Origin: Gymnogyps californianus
Taxonomy: Eukaryota; Chordata; Aves; Accipitriformes; Cathartidae
DNA: 64,000 nucleotides
NCBI RefSeq assembly: GCF_018139145.2
Contig: NC_059481.1
Span: 5,506,368 to 5,570,367 of the forward strand
Direction: 5' to 3'
The notes beneath the pieces were generated by a model. It was not told the origin of the DNA. It did no database searches and saw only the letters and a program-made list of their open reading frames with translations. This document shows positions 61,161 through 64,000 of this stretch, piece after piece. Position numbers and translations under genes: made by a program. The first letter of the stretch is position 1. The number at the start of each line of letters is the position of its first letter.

Positions 61161-64000
61161 TTTTGAACAACAGTTGCCTTCACAGAAATAGTTAAGCTGG
61201 AGCTATCTTTCCCACCAGTGATTTCTTTGTAATCAAATCCACGTTTGCTAGGCAAAAACCCCAAATAGTTTGTTTATTAGCTTAAAGACTTCTTTTAAAG
61301 TGGTGTTTTATTTTATTTTTTTCGAAAGGTGTAATCCACAATAGCATGCTGTTGGAGGAAAGCAGATGCTAGGTTATTAAATTACCACTATGCTGCAAAT
61401 CACCATGTAGCAGAGGAAGGCAGGAGAATGCTGCCAGTGATCAGTGTAGGAGAGCTGTCTTGGGGTGATTGTGCTTGAGGATTAGGAGAGAGCATCAAAG
61501 GAACTATGGGCGACAAAATGAGCTGGGCGTTTAAGCAGCACCCAAGGAAAGCTTGGTTATGTAGATTACAGGAATGAGAAATCAGACTTTGGTAAGGCAC
61601 AGGTACTGCTGAAAGCAAAGCTATTGTTGGATTTGAGCTTTGCAGAGAGTTATTCTTGTAATGAGAGGGCTTTGTTTCAGGGTATTGAACTATCGTGTCC
61701 TTTCTACTGCTGTTGTGATGCTTTATTCCAAGGTTATTCCCTCTATAACCACATTTTGATACAATTATTTTCATTTAGAAGTGGTACTTTCAGTCAGAAT
61801 CTAGGATGTGGATGGCTGCATGCTTGGGTTTTTGTCTCTTTCCCAATATTTGTGCAAGTTCTTTTTAAGGAAAGTGTGACACGGGTGCAGCTTCAGAAGT
61901 GCCTTGAGGTACTTGGCTTTAATCCATAAAAAAAGGAACTCCAAGTTTCACCACATAGTTAAATTCCTGGTTGCGTAGGGAACATAGTGCTATCTATTGC
62001 TCTAATTCTTGGAGGCTGATATAAGGCAATCAGGAGCCTGGAACTATTTCTACAGCTGATTTCTTAAATGGGACTGCTGAGAGATGATAATGCAATGCTT
62101 GTTTGTGGTTAGTAGTCAGAAACAGCAGCCCTTGATAGTACAGTCTTTGGAAGGTTCTCTAAAAATGTAGGCTCTACACAAAAACAACTGGTATATGTCA
62201 CATCAAAATGCAGGATCAAGTCCTGATTGCTGCACTGTAGTACACAGATTCTCGCAGCTTACCTTTCCCTCCTGCTATGGGCAATGGCAGCTCCCTGTGT
62301 CCTTTGTACACAGGAGGCGACGTGGGCCACTTAGGCAGCGTGCTTTGAGGAATGCCTTCCACAGGTTCAAACCCCTTTGCTAGTAAATGTGCTTAGGGGA
62401 ATAAGGAAAAGAGAATCGGTTTGTCTATAGCAGTGCAGTGAATCCTTTTTTTACACAGCATTGTTGAAAAGGAATGTAAAACTTGAGGAGGATGTTTCAG
62501 TGAGTCGGAAGCTGAAATGGAAAAGAAAATTGAAATACTGTTTAGTGCTCCAATTTGGCATACAGGAGATATTCTAAAATATCTTGTTGGTTTTGTTATT
62601 GCTGTAGCTTTATTTTGGAAGTTAGGAAAAATAATAATTTAGAGCCTAGTCTCTTCTAAGTATGCCTGTTTAAAAGCTTACTTATTCAAAGAGATGATTT
62701 ATTTGACTGGGTTTGGGTGTCTTTAGAGCATTGTTCAATGCTGAGCTTATTTGCCATTTAAAGTTATGTTGAATTACAGTGTTTGGAAAGTGAATACCAT
62801 TTTGTATCTAACGTATTTTTGGCTGTTCAGTCTCTAATGAAATAGCAGTGCAGACTTTGATTCCTGTACATCTGTTATCTATAAGAATCCCTCTCAGCTT
62901 TTGCTTTGTTGTAATGTTCATTCATCAAAAAATAAAATAGTTCTTGGTTCTGTTACTTTTGATGATGATATAAATATACAGTGCTATCTGTATTGTCTAA
63001 ACAAGTTGTGCATGAAGCAAAATAACAGAGTTATAAATCAAGATGGGAGGTTTTCACAAAGTCTGTACCTTGGGGATCATCTCTCCTGTGTTGGGTTCAT
63101 GCCATACACTTTAGATAAAATACCTCATTTATTGATAACTGTGAATATGTGTTGGATATAAGTAGTTTATTTGAAGTTGGTCATGACATGTTATGCTTTT
63201 GATAGTACAGAAATGGAGAAGATCACTTGAAAGTCGTGGGGTTTTATACTTGCAAAAAAGTTCCTGCATTTCCTTTGAGTTTTCCACTGATAGCTATTAG
63301 CACTGGAAATTTCCCCTGTATTTTATAATCTGGACAACCTCTCGGTCTCTCTGATTTCTAGGTAATGTTCTACATGGCTATACAGACACAAAAGGTGTAA
63401 TTTACCTGATGGGGCTTGATAGTTGCAGCACTAATCTGCCATTGCATTTGTCAGAACCTAGGTGTGTAAATGCTAGTACAGTCTGGCTTTGTGTTTTCTT
63501 ACACAAGTTAATTAAATAAGGATTTATGACTTCTGATTTATTCCCAGAAGTGCTTCATATAAATGTAGTACGGGAATAATCTGTTGATAGCCTCTCTTGG
63601 TGGTGATGAAGGTTTTATGTAATGTCTATCTGCAAACGGAACAAGTTCCAGCATGTTCATCTTTATGATGAACAAGACATGGATAAGGCTGGCAGGTATA
63701 TAGCTCAATTTGAAAACAGAGGAATTTCAGAAGAGAAGCTATGCAAAAGCAAAACTGTGATGGTTTTGGAAAACGCAGCCAGGCTAATTACAGGTACTTC
63801 AGTGTGGTATCTACCAGGTTATTAATGACAACAAATGTGCAGAATTGTTTGTGTGTACATTAGTTCTTGCAACACTAAGAACAACACAAAAAGATACTAG
63901 GTAATGTATGATATGTGTATGAACAATATAAGGCCTGCATATAAAACCTGCATAGTGATTTTATCTTAAACTACTTTTCAAGTGTTTGTAATAAATTTCC

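Larger units (their letters stand above)
26551..64000 (+). other. RORA: RORA intron 1, 5' portion
   Basis: No exon encoding the conserved zinc-finger domain (with its CKICGDKSSG and CEGCKGFF motifs) appears on either strand, so the intron runs past the window end. This fits the very long first intron of vertebrate RORA genes. Apart from the CpG-rich first 2 kb it is AT-rich and stop-dense, with simple repeats but few recognisable transposon copies. No nested protein gene is supported. Confidence 0.85.
42136..64000. other. RORA: Distal part of the intron 1 segment, no genes
   Basis: AT-rich intron. Besides the repeats and sites listed separately, I see only short chance frames. A 178-codon minus-strand frame at 54195-54731 is the longest and is discussed as a finding. 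No coding exon of RORA or another gene is recognised. Confidence 0.5.

Noticed and set aside
1..64000. CRISPR arrays, operons, bacterial terminators or toxin systems
   Set aside because: No regularly spaced direct repeats with spacers and no prokaryotic gene structure; the content is vertebrate nuclear DNA.

Overview
This is a window of vertebrate nuclear DNA, almost certainly from a bird. Two things point to birds. One is a CR1 LINE 3' tail at about 22.74-22.86 kb, ending in the avian-type ATTCTATG octamer repeat. The other is a 1.1-kb solo LTR at 111-1216 of an avian ERVL-like family. Gene density is very low. Nothing here looks prokaryotic, and almost all open reading frames are short chance frames.

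The one gene I can name is RORA (RAR-related orphan receptor alpha), on the + strand. Its first coding exon for the alpha-1 isoform lies at 26382-26550. It encodes 56 codons plus one base, starts with the family's characteristic [18 protein letters not shown], and ends at a GT splice donor. The exon sits in a large CpG-rich promoter zone (about 25.85-28.7 kb). Everything from 26551 to the window end is the start of RORA intron 1. The exons for the DNA-binding and ligand-binding domains are not in the window.

Layout: 1-1.2 kb, flank plus the ERVL-like solo LTR (minus strand, perfect 5-bp target duplication). 1.2-22.7 kb, AT-rich intergenic DNA with no supportable gene. 22.74-22.86 kb, CR1 tail. 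25.0-25.9 kb, two open segments with splice-like edges that could be exons of an unrecognised transcript (weak). 25.85-28.7 kb, RORA CpG island, promoter and exon 1. 26.55-64 kb, intron 1, with simple repeats (including a 56-base C run), scattered candidate control sites and no coding exon.

The most interesting signal is regulatory. A cluster of D-box-type (PAR-bZIP/NFIL3) sites, core TTATGTAA, lies within 3.3 kb downstream of exon 1, three of them inside GC-rich DNA where this AT-rich word should be rare. Two CACGTG E-boxes lie upstream of the promoter. RORA is a circadian clock component, and D-box control of Rora is known in mammals, so this is a testable clock-input module. I found no convincing new protein system, CRISPR array, RNA gene or intact mobile element.
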